Assembly: GCA_001414345.1 (NCBI GenBank)
Contig: LLCB01000043.1
Coordinates: forward strand, 62,001-126,000
Direction of reading: 5' to 3'
Origin: Hymenoscyphus infarciens
Lineage: Eukaryota; Ascomycota; Leotiomycetes; Helotiales; Helotiaceae
DNA: 64,000 bases
Shown: positions 1-13,119 of the stretch, one piece after another
How positions within the stretch are numbered: the stretch's first letter is position 1
How the letters are laid out: the number at the start of each line of letters is the position of its first letter
The notes under the pieces: generated by a model
Database searches by the model: none
The model's input: the letters and a program-made list of their open reading frames with translations, nothing else
What the model was told of the DNA's origin: nothing
Translations under genes and position numbers: made by a program

Positions 1-3000
1 TCTCCGGCCACTCCTATCATTCCTTCATGAGAGACCCTTCCATTTCTTCCATACTACAAAAATCGGAAATTTACCTTCACAAGTAGATTCATCTGCCTTT
101 TACCAGATGTTTTACTCATGATGTACCATTATTTCGATAGCCCTCTCTGATGTCTGAAATGTGCAGAGATCGGTATTTGGAAGTCCATGGAGGTTCCAGG
201 ACTACACCCTGGAAACCCCTTCCAGGGTATAGATATGGAAGACTTCAGGTTGGATTGTATTCCATGTTCCAGACTTATATTTCTTGGAAGACTCCGTTCC
301 ATTCTTAACTTTCCCCAAAAGACTCTAGAGGGGGGTTCCAAGGAATATTCAACTGGATACCCTTCTAAATGCCGGCCTCAGGAATCGTGACATCTCATCG
401 AAGTTTGGAAGGGCTTCTGGTGATGGTTTCTGGAAAATTCGTGTTTTGAGTCTGTATTCTTGGCCGGGCTTCAATATGTTGAGGGCTTGGAACAGGAATT
501 AAGTTGAGCTGAAAAGAAGAACCAATTTACTGAAGGAGTCTTTTTGGCGTTGTATGATTTCGTTGCTGCAGTGGGCGGAGTTTTGTATGAGATATGCCTG
601 TAGCAAATTTAGCACCAGAGTAGAAGATTGTGATTTTTATAATCCGCTCTTATTTCCTGTGAGATAGAAGGTGGTCAGCAATTGCCAGAGACTTTGTTCT
701 TCCAAATATCTTGAGATCTAAACCCATGAATGAGGGTTGAGCCAGTCTATAGTGCGAGTTCCCTTTGTGCCATAGTCTTCTTGACTTGTGATAAACACCT
801 ACTAGGTCTTACTAATTGTATCCTTCTTTCGCAACAGCGCTATCCCATTCTCTTTCTACAAAACTTCATGAACTTACCTTGCTGTTGGGTTGCGATCAAG
901 AGCATGGCAAGGTCATCAGCATCTGCTGTCGTCAGTCTGCCCTTTCAGCTCAATCACCTTGTACTCTTCCTACGGTAACAACCTTCTTTGAGATGGAACA
1001 CGCGCGGATCTTGGTTTGTGGGTTGTGTGATTAGGTAGTTGTGTCGCGTGGGGAGCGTGAGGGGATGTCCAAAGGAAAGCCAAGCCGGCCAAAGAAAAAT
1101 GTCGGGCCGACTTTCGCACGTTTGGAAAGCACCAAAGACAAAACATTAAGAGTTGAAGCCATTCAACGCGTTGTTTGAAAGACGATAACTGGATAGTTTC
1201 TTTAATCTTAATCTATTAAAACATTTGTAAAAACTAATGGTACAAGTGTACATGTGCAGCCACCCTAAGACAAGTTACGTGAAGAAACAGCCCCCTCAAT
1301 TGGAAATCGGATAAACTTTCTTCCATGGAGCTAACCTTACTACTTAAAATCCCCCGCCATCTCAATCCTTCATCGCGTCAAGCACCTTGTATGCTGCTCA
1401 ACCACGACACACAGCCAACCCATGATCTCCCTCCCAGTTTGCAGCGGTCTCACGTATTGTGATGGCGAAAGACAGCAACCTATGGCTGACCTTGAGATGT
1501 GACCATCAGGCACCACAAACCTGCGAAGCTGTGAAGCTAAAGGGGCAAATCCTCAACTTCACTCCTCAAAGGACCTTCCCACGAGAAAAAAAGCTTTGTA
1601 CCATGGGGAATGGAATGCCCACATATACAACAGAAGTACCGCCAATCTATATAAGCCAGGAGGCAGATACTGAAGGAAGAGGGAGAATGGTGTAGTCATG
1701 GAACCTTGGTAAAGTCTGGTAGCATTCTCTTCAATCACAACACACAGCCCAAAGTCATGTCAACCACTCCTGGGTGGATACCCCCTGACTAGACATCCCC
1801 AACAGTCCTCACGATTGCTAATTGAGAATAGAAGAGAGGCATGGCGAAAGAAAGAAAGTTGAACTACGTCGTATCCAGATATTAAACGCTTTTCCCAGGC
1901 TGCTAGAGCCCGCTGAGAGGGTTTAATCCAAATGGATGACAACTGACCAGGAAGTCCCTCTAGGAAAATCCCTGGGGCCCCAGGAGGAGCACATTTTGGG
2001 GTGCCGTAAACAGAAGAACGAGGCAAGAAAGAACTCCAATGGAGCTCCCCAAGTTCCGGCAGCGGGTTCTTCAAGGATTTTGAAGCAACAAGCTCGGTCA
2101 TTGTTGTCCAGCACCTATCTATGTTTAACAATCTCGGATAATCTTAGCTATCTTTCGAGAAGGGAAAGAAGAATCAAGCAATCGATATCTTGAATCTTCT
2201 AAACCTCCTTGAGTAATACCTTTGATTACCCTAGACTCTTTCGCATAATTTGTAGGTGACGGAGAATAATGACCAGATCTCTAAGAGTGCATTCTACAAT
2301 GCATGATAGATCATTGGAGTCCCAACCGCTTTGCTTCTTGTTGTCGTTTCCCGCCGTGTATAACTTTATTGTAAATTTCCTCTTCCCTTATTTTGTACCA
2401 GACTTCCTTTGTGTGGTTGTTGGGTGTACTGATTCGCATTCTCGTCGTCCGTCGTGCAGAATCTTAGCAGATGTCTTCATCGGGGGAGGCAATTCGTGTT
2501 CTCGAAAAGGCATGAGGGTTCTGAAGAAGATGTTAGATGAGTGTACAAGCTTGGGGGATTTTGAAGTACCAAAAAGTATCCTGTGGAACCTTCAGCTGGG
2601 AAGAGGAGCTTCCGGATGCTATTGTCGATGTACCAAAAGCCAATCAAATTTCGTGGGCTAGAGCACCCAACCTGAAGTCTTTGAGTCTCAGAGACCAAGA
2701 CTTGGGCCAGAGACGTGCCTTCTGAGAGGCCTGCTGGCGGAGAAATTCACAGGAGCCTTGCTTGACGGCCACACTGCTTAGTCGGGTTTAGTTCTTTCGA
2801 GAGGGTCGACCGGTGGACTCGGGCTATCTTTTATGCCAACTGCCAGCTCTCTTTGCAGATAGAGGCCTGGGGGCTGTGCTTGACTCTTCCCTCGCGTCGT
2901 TTTCGTTGTGTATCGTTCATCTTAAATTTCCCGGGCTCCAATTTTGGTTCCGTGATTTTCAAGCAATCGGCGTTACGGACAGTAAAAGTGATTTAGCGAG

Positions 3001-4525
3001 GCAGTGAAGAAAGGGGTGTAATTTGCTTCATTCTGCTTTTCTTCCGACTTTTCGGTCTTTGGGTAATTGTCTTGGATACTGGGAGTTGTGAATAGCACTC
3101 TCCGTCTCCTTCTATCATTCCGCAGAGCAAGGAAGGCTGCTTCGGCGGCTTGTTGGAGAATTTTTGGTGAGCGCTGGTGTTTGACAGGCACGTGACGCAC
3201 TCACTGGAAAGGCTCTTAGACGTCGAAGGTATCTCTTCTTTTTCGCAGGTGGGGAATGGGGATTCCCTTGTAATTAGTTTGAGGTTCATTGTCAAGCATT
3301 CGATTTAAGTGAGATAGATGTACCCAACGCGTTCAGCGGATAGAGTGTTGACGTTGCGACCGTAGATAGCGGCTTTGCGGCGCTCTGCTTGGGCTTTGGA
3401 GGGTAGCCTTTCGCAGATGTATATTCTTTCTTGTTACTTTCTAGAGATAACTGAACTATATTGAACCTATTGCAAATATCATGACGCCGTTCAAATGATC
3501 AGGGCCTTCAAGTTTTCTTCTCCTCGTCTCTTGGTTCCGTAGAGCGGGCGTTGCCCGCAGCAATTCACGAGTCCAGATTTTCGCAAAACCACGCCCTTGA
3601 GCGCGTATATCAGCGCTCACAACGCAAACATGGTCTTTGCATAGTCACAACTTGCTCAGGAGAGAGTTGAGAGTTTACATTCATCTATCTATCATCTATT
3701 GAGTCTTTCCCGAGGGGTTTACTTGCTCTGCGGTCCTGTTTTCCCTTCTCGACTTTGTTGTTGTATTAGAGTAAAAGCGTCCAGCCAGTCTGAATTCCGA
3801 CCCCGCAAGCTTTTCCAGCCACCACAGTAGTGCCATCACCAGCTTATCTTGCACTGCCCACCGCAGCCTACGTCAACCGCCTCAACCTGCTGTACCTGCA
3901 GCTCACAAGGTCACTTTAGCGTCTTTTCCTTGATTAAACCCTGGTCTTATCAATGTCTTCCTCCTCGAAACAGCCAATCCCATGGCTGGAAGTGCACGTC
4001 ATCTTCAACAAACCCCCGCATGCTGAAAAATCCCTCAGTTTGCTCTAATTGACAAACACTTTTAGCGCCGTGATTTCCCGCCAGTTCCTCAGGTCCTCGA
4101 GGTATAAATACCTCCTTCTCCCACCACCAAATCCTTTTCTCTTCAGACAAACACCTTCCTCCCTCAGAAACTCAGTATCAACTGCCTTCCAAAGGTACAG
4201 CCCACCTCCTTGGCCAAAAACAAAAAACCACAAAAAAACACAAAACACAAAACCACCAAAAAACACAAAAAACACAACACAAAAAAACACAAAAAACACA
4301 AAAACACCAAAAAAAACACAAAAAACCAAAAAAACACAAAAAAACAAAAACCAAAAAAAAATTCGACCCAAAAAGGTCCCATCCAGGGTATGTATCCCTT
4401 TTTCCTTCATCTCATTCCATCTTCATCCCACTGACATGACCGCAGAACCCTTCTCAACATGACCACCACGTTGATACTGGTGGGGCGTGGAATGGGCTTC
4501 ACAACCCTACCCATTTCCCAACCAA

Positions 4526-5007
4526 CGACCAGGTTGGAGGGGAGACCACCCGCACAACGGGAACCCAAATCGTGTCTTATGCCCTGTCCCTCCAACCTGG
4601 TCGACCTTTCAACTTTCAAAGTCAAGGTACATTTCCCCTCGCAACCTTTTCCATACGAGTACACCAAACTAACAAATATCAACCTAGCCTGGGCACCATG
4701 GCATCGTCTCTGTCAAAACTCCTCAGTGTGACCACGGTCACACTGAGAAGAATTTGCCGATGCGCCACTGGGACCGAAGACCCCCAGTGGCGCATCTGAA
4801 CTCCCCGAAGACACTGAAAAGAGAAAGGTGCTATGTCCGTTGTCTTTGTCCGAGTAGTGGGGCATGAACGAACCGATCCCAACCACTATTAAAAAGACAA
4901 CGGACATGGCACCAGCAGTGATGGAGGGCGATGGTTGGAAAGGTTACAACCATATTCCTCCAGCGCGTCAGCTCCCCACAACACCATGTTTTCCGCAGGG
5001 GCTGACG
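4526..5007. repeat. Cluster of six hairpin-forming inverted repeats
   Basis: Six dyads lie within 480 bp. (1) 4526-4541 with 4588-4603, 16 bp perfect. (2) 4722-4747, a 12-bp perfect stem with a 2-nt loop. (3) 4759-4772 with 4783-4796, 14 bp perfect, 10-nt loop. (4) 4827-4847 with 4893-4913, 20 of 21 pairs, with a further small stem inside. (5) 4931-4937 with 4947-4953. (6) 4966-4972 with 5001-5007, extended by a bulged C/G stem. They are consecutive and do not share sequence, so they are not one foldback element. Function is unknown; a structured non-coding RNA or structured leader is possible. Confidence 0.75.
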
Positions 5008-6020
5008 AAGGAAGATGAAAAGAAGAAAGGAGGAGGGGGGCGGGAGAAGAAGACGAAAACCCCGGGGGTCATTGTCTCGTCTTGTATTGTGTGCTGTACT
5101 CTTATGTTCTTGGTCATACCATACTCATCTCATCATCTCCCATCAACAAGAAAACCGTCCTCAATCATAAAATGTCCATGAAATTTGCCTGCTGTGATTT
5201 GCCGCGCTTTTGATTTTGGTAAAGTTTTGGGGGGGTTCTATGTTTGATAGGATGGATGTGATGATGAAATGATGATTGATGAAATTGACTTGGACATACG
5301 ACCTTAACTTCATCGGCCTACCATACCTGCCCTTCCCGACACCGTCTTACTCACAAGCTCGCTGATGTCCTCGAACACTTACTTACTCAATAAACCATTA
5401 TCCTAAACAGCTAGGTAAACCAATTCCAAAGCAGCTGAGCCACTTTCCAAGCTATCACAAACCTTTCCCTCTTATCTCATCTCATTCCCTCTCCTCACTT
5501 CTTCGTTCCCTCTCCACCCTTCCTATCCAAGAATCTTAGAACCAATTTAACTCCTCCAACCTTCCCCCCCCCCAACCCAAAAACCCAAAAACCAAATTCC
5601 TGTATTTCCACAGTATACATACCAACAACCCTATCTCAAGGAGTAAAATGATAGAATAAAAAATACCAACCCGCAACACTCTCAATAAAGTACCCAAGTT
5701 TAAGAAGATGAAGAATCGAGGACATCCTCCCATCTATAAAGCAACAGCAAGCAAGGAATAGGTAAAAAGCCGCCAGCAAGCACCCCTAACTTCCTCACAT
5801 CCTATCCACCATCTCTAGTAGACTGTAGCTCTGACAACAAACCCCTCAAAAGATCTCGAGAATTCCACCCGTGATGTACTCGTCCCTATTCTGAGGGGGG
5901 GACAAGAACTGGGTAGGTTCGTTCACAGACAATACTTATATCCAGGGTAGATAAGCTCAAGATCAATAGCCCTAGGGGATACAGGAATTCGTAACTAGCC
6001 AAGAGTACTTTAGATAGACT

Positions 6021-6042
6021 CCCCCCCCCCCCCCCCCCCCCC
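6021..6042. repeat. Poly-C tract of 22 bases
   Basis: A run of 22 C residues followed by CCGCCG. It is a simple homopolymer whose length is likely to vary or to be mis-sequenced. Confidence 0.95.
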
Positions 6043-7026
6043 GCCGATTGTTTAACCAAAACTGAGAGAATCAACTTTTCATTGTCCTAGACGACTACAT
6101 AGAACAATGAATATATATATAATTCTTTATTCCCCTAAAAATGCAAGGACAATTGTCCGAAAGGGAAAGCGCGAGAGGGGCTACCTACGGTCAACGATTT
6201 CTTGCAAACCCCTGGTGAAGGAAGTATGTATACAAGTCATAGCAAAAAAAATCAAAATCACACTCCGAAAAGTAAACAAGGTCGAGTTCAAACCCCAAAT
6301 CAATTATCCATGAACTGCCATAATAACTACCTATCTATCCCCCTTGCCCGATTCCCAATATCCTAATATCCCAATGCTCTTCCTTGATATTTTTTTATCC
6401 CTCACTCTCAAAGCCCCCTCAAAGCTTTCCCATCTATCCCACCCATTCAATCCAACCCACTAAAACAAGCAACAAGCACACACTATCCCAAATCACTCAT
6501 CTTCTCTCTCCTCATTCTCATTATTGAAATAAAAAAAGAAAGAGTTCATCCCAAAAATAACATTGGTCCTATACTAAACAGAAGTTCCAAACTTCCCTGC
6601 TCCTCCTAACCTAAATATCTATATTCAAAAGTTAACCTCCCACTTCCCATCCATCCATCCATCCAAATAAAGATTCCAATTCTCGAGGTGAGCCATTCAT
6701 GCTACCTACCAATATACAACGAAGAAGAAGAAGCAAAAGGTAAAACCCAACAAAAAAACAGCTGTGTGCCAAATGATCCAGAACGCCGCGCCAATGCTAT
6801 GCAGAAAAAAGAGAAACACTGTCCTCATGAAAATGTGAAAATCCCAAACAAACAATCCATTTCATAGAATGATGATGCCATATACTGTGCTGTGAATGAG
6901 AATAATGCGTTTTTGATCGTTCGTGTTTCCAAAACAAAAATGCCGACCCGAGGGAAGTCGTTAATGAATGCGATAATGCCGAATGCGTCGAATGCGAATA
7001 AAAGGTTAATATATGTGCCTTTGAAT

Positions 7027-10000
7027 TTAGCCAAGTCGCCTGAAGCCCTCAATCCCCAGAGTCGGGACTTCAACCCATCGCAAAGAAGGTACACCCTCCG
7101 CCCTCCGCCTCTCAACGAAATTGTTACACTCCGCAACAACCATCGCCCATTCCGCCAGTGCTCTCCCAGCGTATTTCGCCCTTGCAACCTTGTCGCCTTT
7201 CCTCACGCCAGTTGGAGCTTCTCCCTCAACGACCCTCGGATCCTTAGGAAGGACTTCACGACTGATGCCTGGGACTCTGGCTCCTAGCCATGCTTGTGCT
7301 GCAGCAGGTAATCGTGGTGGAGAAAGCCGCCTCTCCGTACCCACATTGAATCCAACGCCCCCTCGAGCTCCAGCCGAAATTCCATTAGCGACAATTTGAC
7401 CTTGGGGTTTCTCAAAATGCTGACTCCATTCTAAGCTGAATTTGAAGCTGAATGCTCTATGGGTGCTCGTAGATGGTGGAGTTTCGCTATCAGAACTCGA
7501 GGTTTTGGCGTGAAGTTGTGGTCTTGTACGTGCCATGGCAGTTTCACGGCGGGCCTCTTCAAGACTTTGGGTTTTCGGTGGCGAAGTCGCAGTGGGAGTG
7601 GCTGCTGGTGTGGACTCGGTGGTAGACATGGAAGGAAGCATTTTCCCCATGAAAGTCCATCGTTTCTTCGAAGAGGGCGGGGAGTCGGAAGTTAATTTAG
7701 GTGTCGTCGAGTCGGCTGGTTCAGCCTTGGTCAAGTTAGCAAGAGAGGAGTGGCGCTTGTACGCCGTTGGTTGAGTGACTCCTGAGGTGGGAGAGGTAGA
7801 TGTATTGGATGTTAGCCCGTCGAATCCAAGGAAGAGGTTTGATGCAGGAGCTTGATTATCGTTCCTAATTATAAGAAGACGGCGACCAGGCGCCGGATGA
7901 CAGGGGGCAGTTGAGGGTGGAAGTGTGTTGGCCTTTTCGGAACCTTGTTTGAGGTGTAGATAATGGGCCCAGCAGGCTTTTATCCGTGTAGAGACAATCG
8001 AGAATATTTTACTGATACTTGTTAGCAGAAATTGTGATATATATAAGACCACAAAAAACATACGTGTCGAGGCTGGTAGCCTCTCCGTCATCTCTGCATA
8101 GTCTCCAACAAAGCAGGCGCATAAAGTAGGCTCTCACCATAGGGCACCAATGGCAGAAAAACCGTTCAAAGGTATCTTCAGCCAAGAGCCAATCCATGCA
8201 AATTACTTCCTTTCGTCGTTCATCGTTTGCAATTAAGTTCCACGACCCAAACAAAAATGCGAATAGGCGAATCTCAGACATGCTGTTTTCGCTTTCAAGC
8301 ATCTTCTTGCATACATCCATCCAGAAAAACCAATCAATGTAATCAGAGTCCAAGGCATGCGCATGGTTGAATCGAACGAATATCCCCAATGCTTCTTCCA
8401 TAAAATCGCACATTACAAAGCAGGCGTTGTGGTTGAATAGCGAAGTTCTCCGGGCAGTAGCCTGTATCATTTTACTGAAGGTTTCAGCAAATGTTAGCCG
8501 GGCGAGTTCATAGTCCGAGGGACGCTCAGATATGAAATCTCGTAGAAGCATTATTAATCGATTCTCCCCCATTGGCCTCGCAGAGTTATTCGAAGGTAGT
8601 GGGAGAGCAGCAGTTGCATCAGCTCCAGCAAGGACATCATCAAACGTGATAGGCAATGGGTCTACTACCGGCTGTCGGTGAACCGTGCCATCTAGAGCAG
8701 TTAAGACCTGTGCTTGCACTAAAAGGAATCCTTTTGTTTGGTTAGCTGAATTTTGTGATTGAAGAGCGAAGAAAGTATACATACCTGGCGCTCGAGCTTT
8801 GCTAATCAGAGGGAGAGTCTGTGGTAAGAATTCCTCTGCCAGCACGTGGTAATGCTTCACGAAAACGAAAAATAAATCACTATCTCGTCCACACCATCTA
8901 GCCATCCAAGGACCATACCATGGTATTTTCGAAACCATCACAGGTAAAAATGGGTTTGAGCGAAGATGGTTAGACATAGACTTGACGGAAGTCCACCCTA
9001 GACCATGAATATGATGTGGAAATGCGGCTACCACTTCGTCCGTATCAACCTTGTTGACCCTCCGAGGCATCCCAATCTCATCAGATACCCTTCGAAGAAC
9101 CTCCATCGGTATTTTCCAAACTCGAACCAATACTTCAGCAACCCCGGGTACGAAAAAAAAGGCATACGCAGCCGCTTTCCCACAGAAAGTCACAAGACTC
9201 GCCGGCGCATGTCTCAATGACATCTTGTCAACCACAAAACTCATCTGTGAGAGAAGGTTTTGAATGAACATATTCCGGGTATTATGATAGACTGACTCTG
9301 CCATGAATTGCGTAACCGTAGAGTTGAGAGAACCGGAGGATTTTTGTTTTGTCATTGGCCTTCGCTCAGGAGGGATATTTGTCGATCGTTCTGACAGAGG
9401 CGCAAATTGTGATGGAGAACACCTCCATTCTGGGCGAGTCATAATGGCATAGCATGCATCGAGCAATATCGGCCGGTCCACCCCACTCACTGTCTGGTTC
9501 TGCCTTCCATCTAGTACCTCCAAAAGTCCCATCCACCATTTATTCAAAATATTGACCCTTCGATCCAAATCCTCGGGTCGCAGATCCTTATTCGATGGGT
9601 GGGACGCGTGGTTTCGTAGGAAAGGAAGGAGTGAGGCTCTAACCACATTCGTTTTCAATGACCAGGTTTTCGACTGGAATTTGGAGAAATCGTTTTCGAT
9701 CGAGCGAAACGCGGACCAGAGTTCATCCCGCCGTTTCCCATTATTAGATCCAAGTAGTTGAAGCCTCTCGGTTGACGGGGCGGACGGAAGAGGTGGGACT
9801 TTGTCAGTCGAAGTCCTAGGGGTTGATCGATTGTCGACAGAGCTGCTTGGCAGACTGCTGGTCGAAGAGTTGGTGGATGTAAAATTCGTGAGGTTCATAA
9901 ACACGCTCTGCGGTCTCTGCTTCATTTTCGACAATGTACCTGTTCTTGTCACAGAAGGTACTGGAAGACTATCCGAAGTTTTACTCCGCCGACTTTTGTC

Positions 10001-10669
10001 CAATCTTGGATTCTGTACTAGTGATAGGCGCTTGTTGGCGGTACTGTCCCCCGATTTTGTATCATCCGGCTGACCTTCGTTATCACTTCCCTTTTCCGTT
10101 ATTCGGTTTGGCGATGGGGATCTCGATGGGTTCATCCATGACTTCCGGGCGAATGTTGCAAACGACTCTGACACGGTCTTGGTTTTGTTGTCTCGGGTGG
10201 TTTTGAGGATGGTAGGGACTGGAGGGGCGTCGGCTGGTGTTGTATTGATCGTCTCAGAAGACTTTTGCCGTTCAGGAGATCCCCTCACTTTTTGTATCCA
10301 AGATTTGGGTCGGGCCACAAAGGACTTTCTCCTCCCCATCCTTTCCGGCCTGGGCCGTTCATCCTGCTTATCTTTTGACAACCGCTGGGTTGTATTCGGA
10401 TCCTTCTTTCTCAATGTCTGATTTTCCTTGTTGTTGTTCAATTTTGACAAGCTCTCCACCCTTTCCAACTCCTTCTCTGACGGGAATTGAGGCTCCAAGG
10501 TCGGAATGCAGGTATAACTCGCGGATCTTGGGAGGGTGTCATCTGGGCGATTGGCAGGTTGTTTGTAGTCCTTGGTGACGAGTTCGGGGAGGTTTGGGGA
10601 CGAATGCGAACGAGTGAAGGTTGGGTTCGGGTCAAAGGCCGCTGGCATTGTCAACGTGGGACCTTGCAT
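7027..10669 (-). CDS. DUF1765 family protein
   Basis: Three exons, 10669-8785, 8718-8064 and 8011-7027, join to 1,174 codons. The first intron (66 bp, GTATGT to TTTTAG, branch GCTAAC) has a length divisible by three and would be missed by an ORF caller. The second (52 bp) joins ACxT in frame. The N-terminal 300 residues are a basic, Ser/Pro/Thr-rich, probably disordered tail. The conserved core (roughly residues 330-860) carries the block I associate with DUF1765/UPF0592 fungal proteins (a YAIMTRPEWR-type motif; FLPQTLPLISKARAPG just before the first intron). The C-terminus has the KYAGRALAEWAMVVAECNNF segment. The molecular role of the family is unknown. An internal ATG at 10648 is an alternative start. 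Confidence 0.85.
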
Positions 10670-13119
10670 GGCAGCTCAATCGGCTGGGGAAACGAGAGTG
10701 GACTAGATTGTCATGATACTGTCAACAATGGCAGTCGGGGTTTCGTTTTTTGGGCTTCGGACGAAGAGGGATAGTTGGGGGCTGGCGTGCATCAGAAGTC
10801 CCTGGCCAGCAGAGCAGAGCAGAGCAGAGCAGAGCAGAGCGAATTTGAGTTGAGGCTGAGGAGGCACAAGAAGAGACGCGGTGGTGCTGAGGGTTGGAAG
10901 TCAGTTCGCAAGATTGCGAGTGTCCGGGATTCCTGATCCAAGAATTGCCGCTCTGAAACAATCGACAGTCGGGTTGGCAGCTCTTGCAGCAGTGTAGTGC
11001 AGCAGTAGCAGCACAGCGAAAGTACAGTACAGTACAGCGCCGGTATATATTAAAGCTTCAATGGAAGTGGAAGAGACAAGGCGAACATGTATATGTACGA
11101 GTACGGGGGGTGCGCACTGAGAAGAGAATTAATTCGTTGGCGCAGATTTTGGTCGAGTATCAAGCGAAGGGTGGAGGATGGTCGCAAATAGAGTGGGCTG
11201 TATTCCGCAGGGCAATCCAATTCTACGTAAATCCGACGACTCTGTGTCTTCTCTGTTGCTTTGTCTCTCTCTCTCTCTCTCTCTCTTTTTCTCGTAAACA
11301 GGAAGCGGTTCAAACGAATGTGAAGTTGGCGGGAAGAAGCCAACCACGAGAAAGGGTCAACGATAGGAAGGTATTACGGGGCGGAAGGGCGGGAGAGGTG
11401 TGAGGTGAGAGATGGTGATGCAAAAGGAGGGGAGAAGAGAGGAAAGGAGGCGAGGAGACCAAGTTCTGCGTGGGTCAGTCGGGTTCAGGGCAACAAAACA
11501 AAAGAATCGGAGAATCGGAGAATCGGATACGACAGCGATACCAAGCCGGCAGCAAATCGGTGGAAGCAGAAGCCACCCAAAAACCCGCATCACCGATTCG
11601 GTTTTATTTTCGGAGACCCAGAATAAGACAGGACAGGGCAGCGTGCCGACGAGATTTCCTTCCGTGCGGAGTCGTCAGCCAATTTGCGAGAGGGAAAGAC
11701 GGAATCCCAAATGCTACATCTCCCTCTAAAAGCGGCAGAGACCCCTCCTTTCTCTCGCTTTCTCGCCCCTATTTTCAAAGCAGGGCCGAGTCGAAATAAA
11801 ATACACTTTCCAGACAACCCGGTCAACCAACAAGCAGCTGGATCCGAGCGAGATAGGTACTGGTACTGTATATTGATCTAGCGGCTGCTGCAACATGGTA
11901 CGGGGGGTACAAAAACATCCGTAGGAGACAACAACGTGCTTGTCTAGCGGAAAACACGTTGTCCTACGGAGGTACTGCTTTGCGCGAGATAGATAGCCCA
12001 CCTCGTCAGGTTCCAGCCCAAAAACCAAAGAGAACCGAGAGACAATATTCATCAGGTACCGTAGTGGAGTCAAATCCAAGACAACCCGAGCCCTTGACTA
12101 CTAGACAAATTTTATATCTTTCTCCAAGAGGTCGCTTTCTCCTATTCGCCTGATCCATACCTCCCTAGCAAATGTACCTGGACGCGGTCCGTACATAAGC
12201 CTCGATTCAAGATAATCACCTAATAATCAGCCCGACAATCGTGTATCCTCACACGGCTGCTGGGCCTTTTAGGTGCTCATCCTTTACGAGGGTGAGCTTA
12301 TCAAGAGCCGCACGAGGTTTCTATGAGGCTATTGTTGGTCTTGTCTTACTCTCCGACTCCTGCAGTATTCGCTGTTCGTGGCGAAGTACTTCTACCACGA
12401 CACAACCAGATCTATATCCATAAAACAACATCTGTTATTTCCAGTGACGTCGGGAGGAAAGAAACCATATACGGCGCAGCACTGGTAAAACCATAGGATT
12501 CGGTTTGAGAATCTGCATTACCAGTTTACACTCTGGAAGAGGCAACCTATCGACCAATGATTCAAACTACGGCACTCCATGAGATGATCTCGGCAGTGGA
12601 GTCTTCAGGGGATAGCTCAAATAGGAATACGAACCTCGTGGGTTTGAAATTTCCGGTAAACAGGACAATTTATTGTGTGTCAATTACAGTTTGACTTGGA
12701 ATGCCAAAGTAGGAAAGCTGTCTTCTGGACTACAGAAAAAGGTTTGAGTCTGTCCAAAGTTGACAGGTTGATCAAAACGGGCTTCAGTCTAAAAATAGTG
12801 ACGAGAAATAGAATCACGTGGTACAGCACGTGCACAATATAAATCGATAGACGGGATAGACGGGATAGACGGGATAGTCAAGGAAAGAATCGGAATAGAA
12901 AGCGTCGTCCTCTTCTTTTGATTCAAACGCGTGATTGAGAAAGTGTTTTGAAACAGATTTCCAAAAGTTAAGAGGCCCGCCACCCCTGTCGGTTCCACTC
13001 TTCCATCGAACCTCTCAGCCTTGCATCAAGATCTCCGATACAATCCAACATAGCTTACAACACCAACAACCCCTCCACGAAATACGCCCCTCGTCATATC
13101 TCGACATATCTCGACCACC
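10670..13119. other. Intergenic, divergent promoters with simple repeats
   Basis: This is shared upstream DNA of the DUF1765 gene (-) and the F-box gene (+). It holds a CAGAG/AGAGC tandem run (about 10813-10840), GTACA/CAGTA repeats near 11,020-11,035, a TC microsatellite (about 11264-11287), an imperfect hairpin at 11920-11972, and a GATAGACGG tandem repeat (about 12847-12878). No gene is supported; the open frames here are short and repeat-driven. Confidence 0.6.
11920..11972. repeat. Bulged hairpin TCCGTAGGA...CAACGTG
   Basis: The left arm reads TCCGTAGGA, then a 5-nt bulge, then CAACGTG. The right arm is CACGTTG followed by TCCTACGGA. The stem is 16 bp apart from the bulge. It lies in the DUF1765/F-box intergenic region; it may be a remnant of a small foldback repeat. 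Confidence 0.6.

Larger units (their letters stand above)
1..7026. other. Gene-poor left flank
   Basis: No coding region here is convincing: open frames are short, overlap on both strands and show no recognisable domain or splice-joined continuity. The stretch holds a 22-base C run (6021-6042), an A/C-rich low-complexity block (about 4210-4370), and a cluster of strong inverted repeats (4526-5007) described separately. Pyrimidine-rich sequence around 3,800-4,200 and 5,330-5,530 resembles fungal leader or promoter DNA, so part of it may belong to a transcript whose coding part is outside the window or is unspliced and unrecognised by me. Confidence 0.5.

Noticed and set aside
2269..2661. 130-codon plus-strand ORF in the left flank
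   Set aside because: No recognisable motif, odd composition, and equally long antisense frames; probably chance.
4210..4380. Lys/Thr/Asn-rich plus-strand ORF and Phe/Val-rich minus-strand ORF
   Set aside because: Both are translations of a CAAAAAACAC low-complexity tract.
11050..11799. Several overlapping ORFs of 70-140 codons
   Set aside because: They run through a CT microsatellite and promoter-like DNA, and the frames are Arg/Glu- or Ser-rich artefacts.
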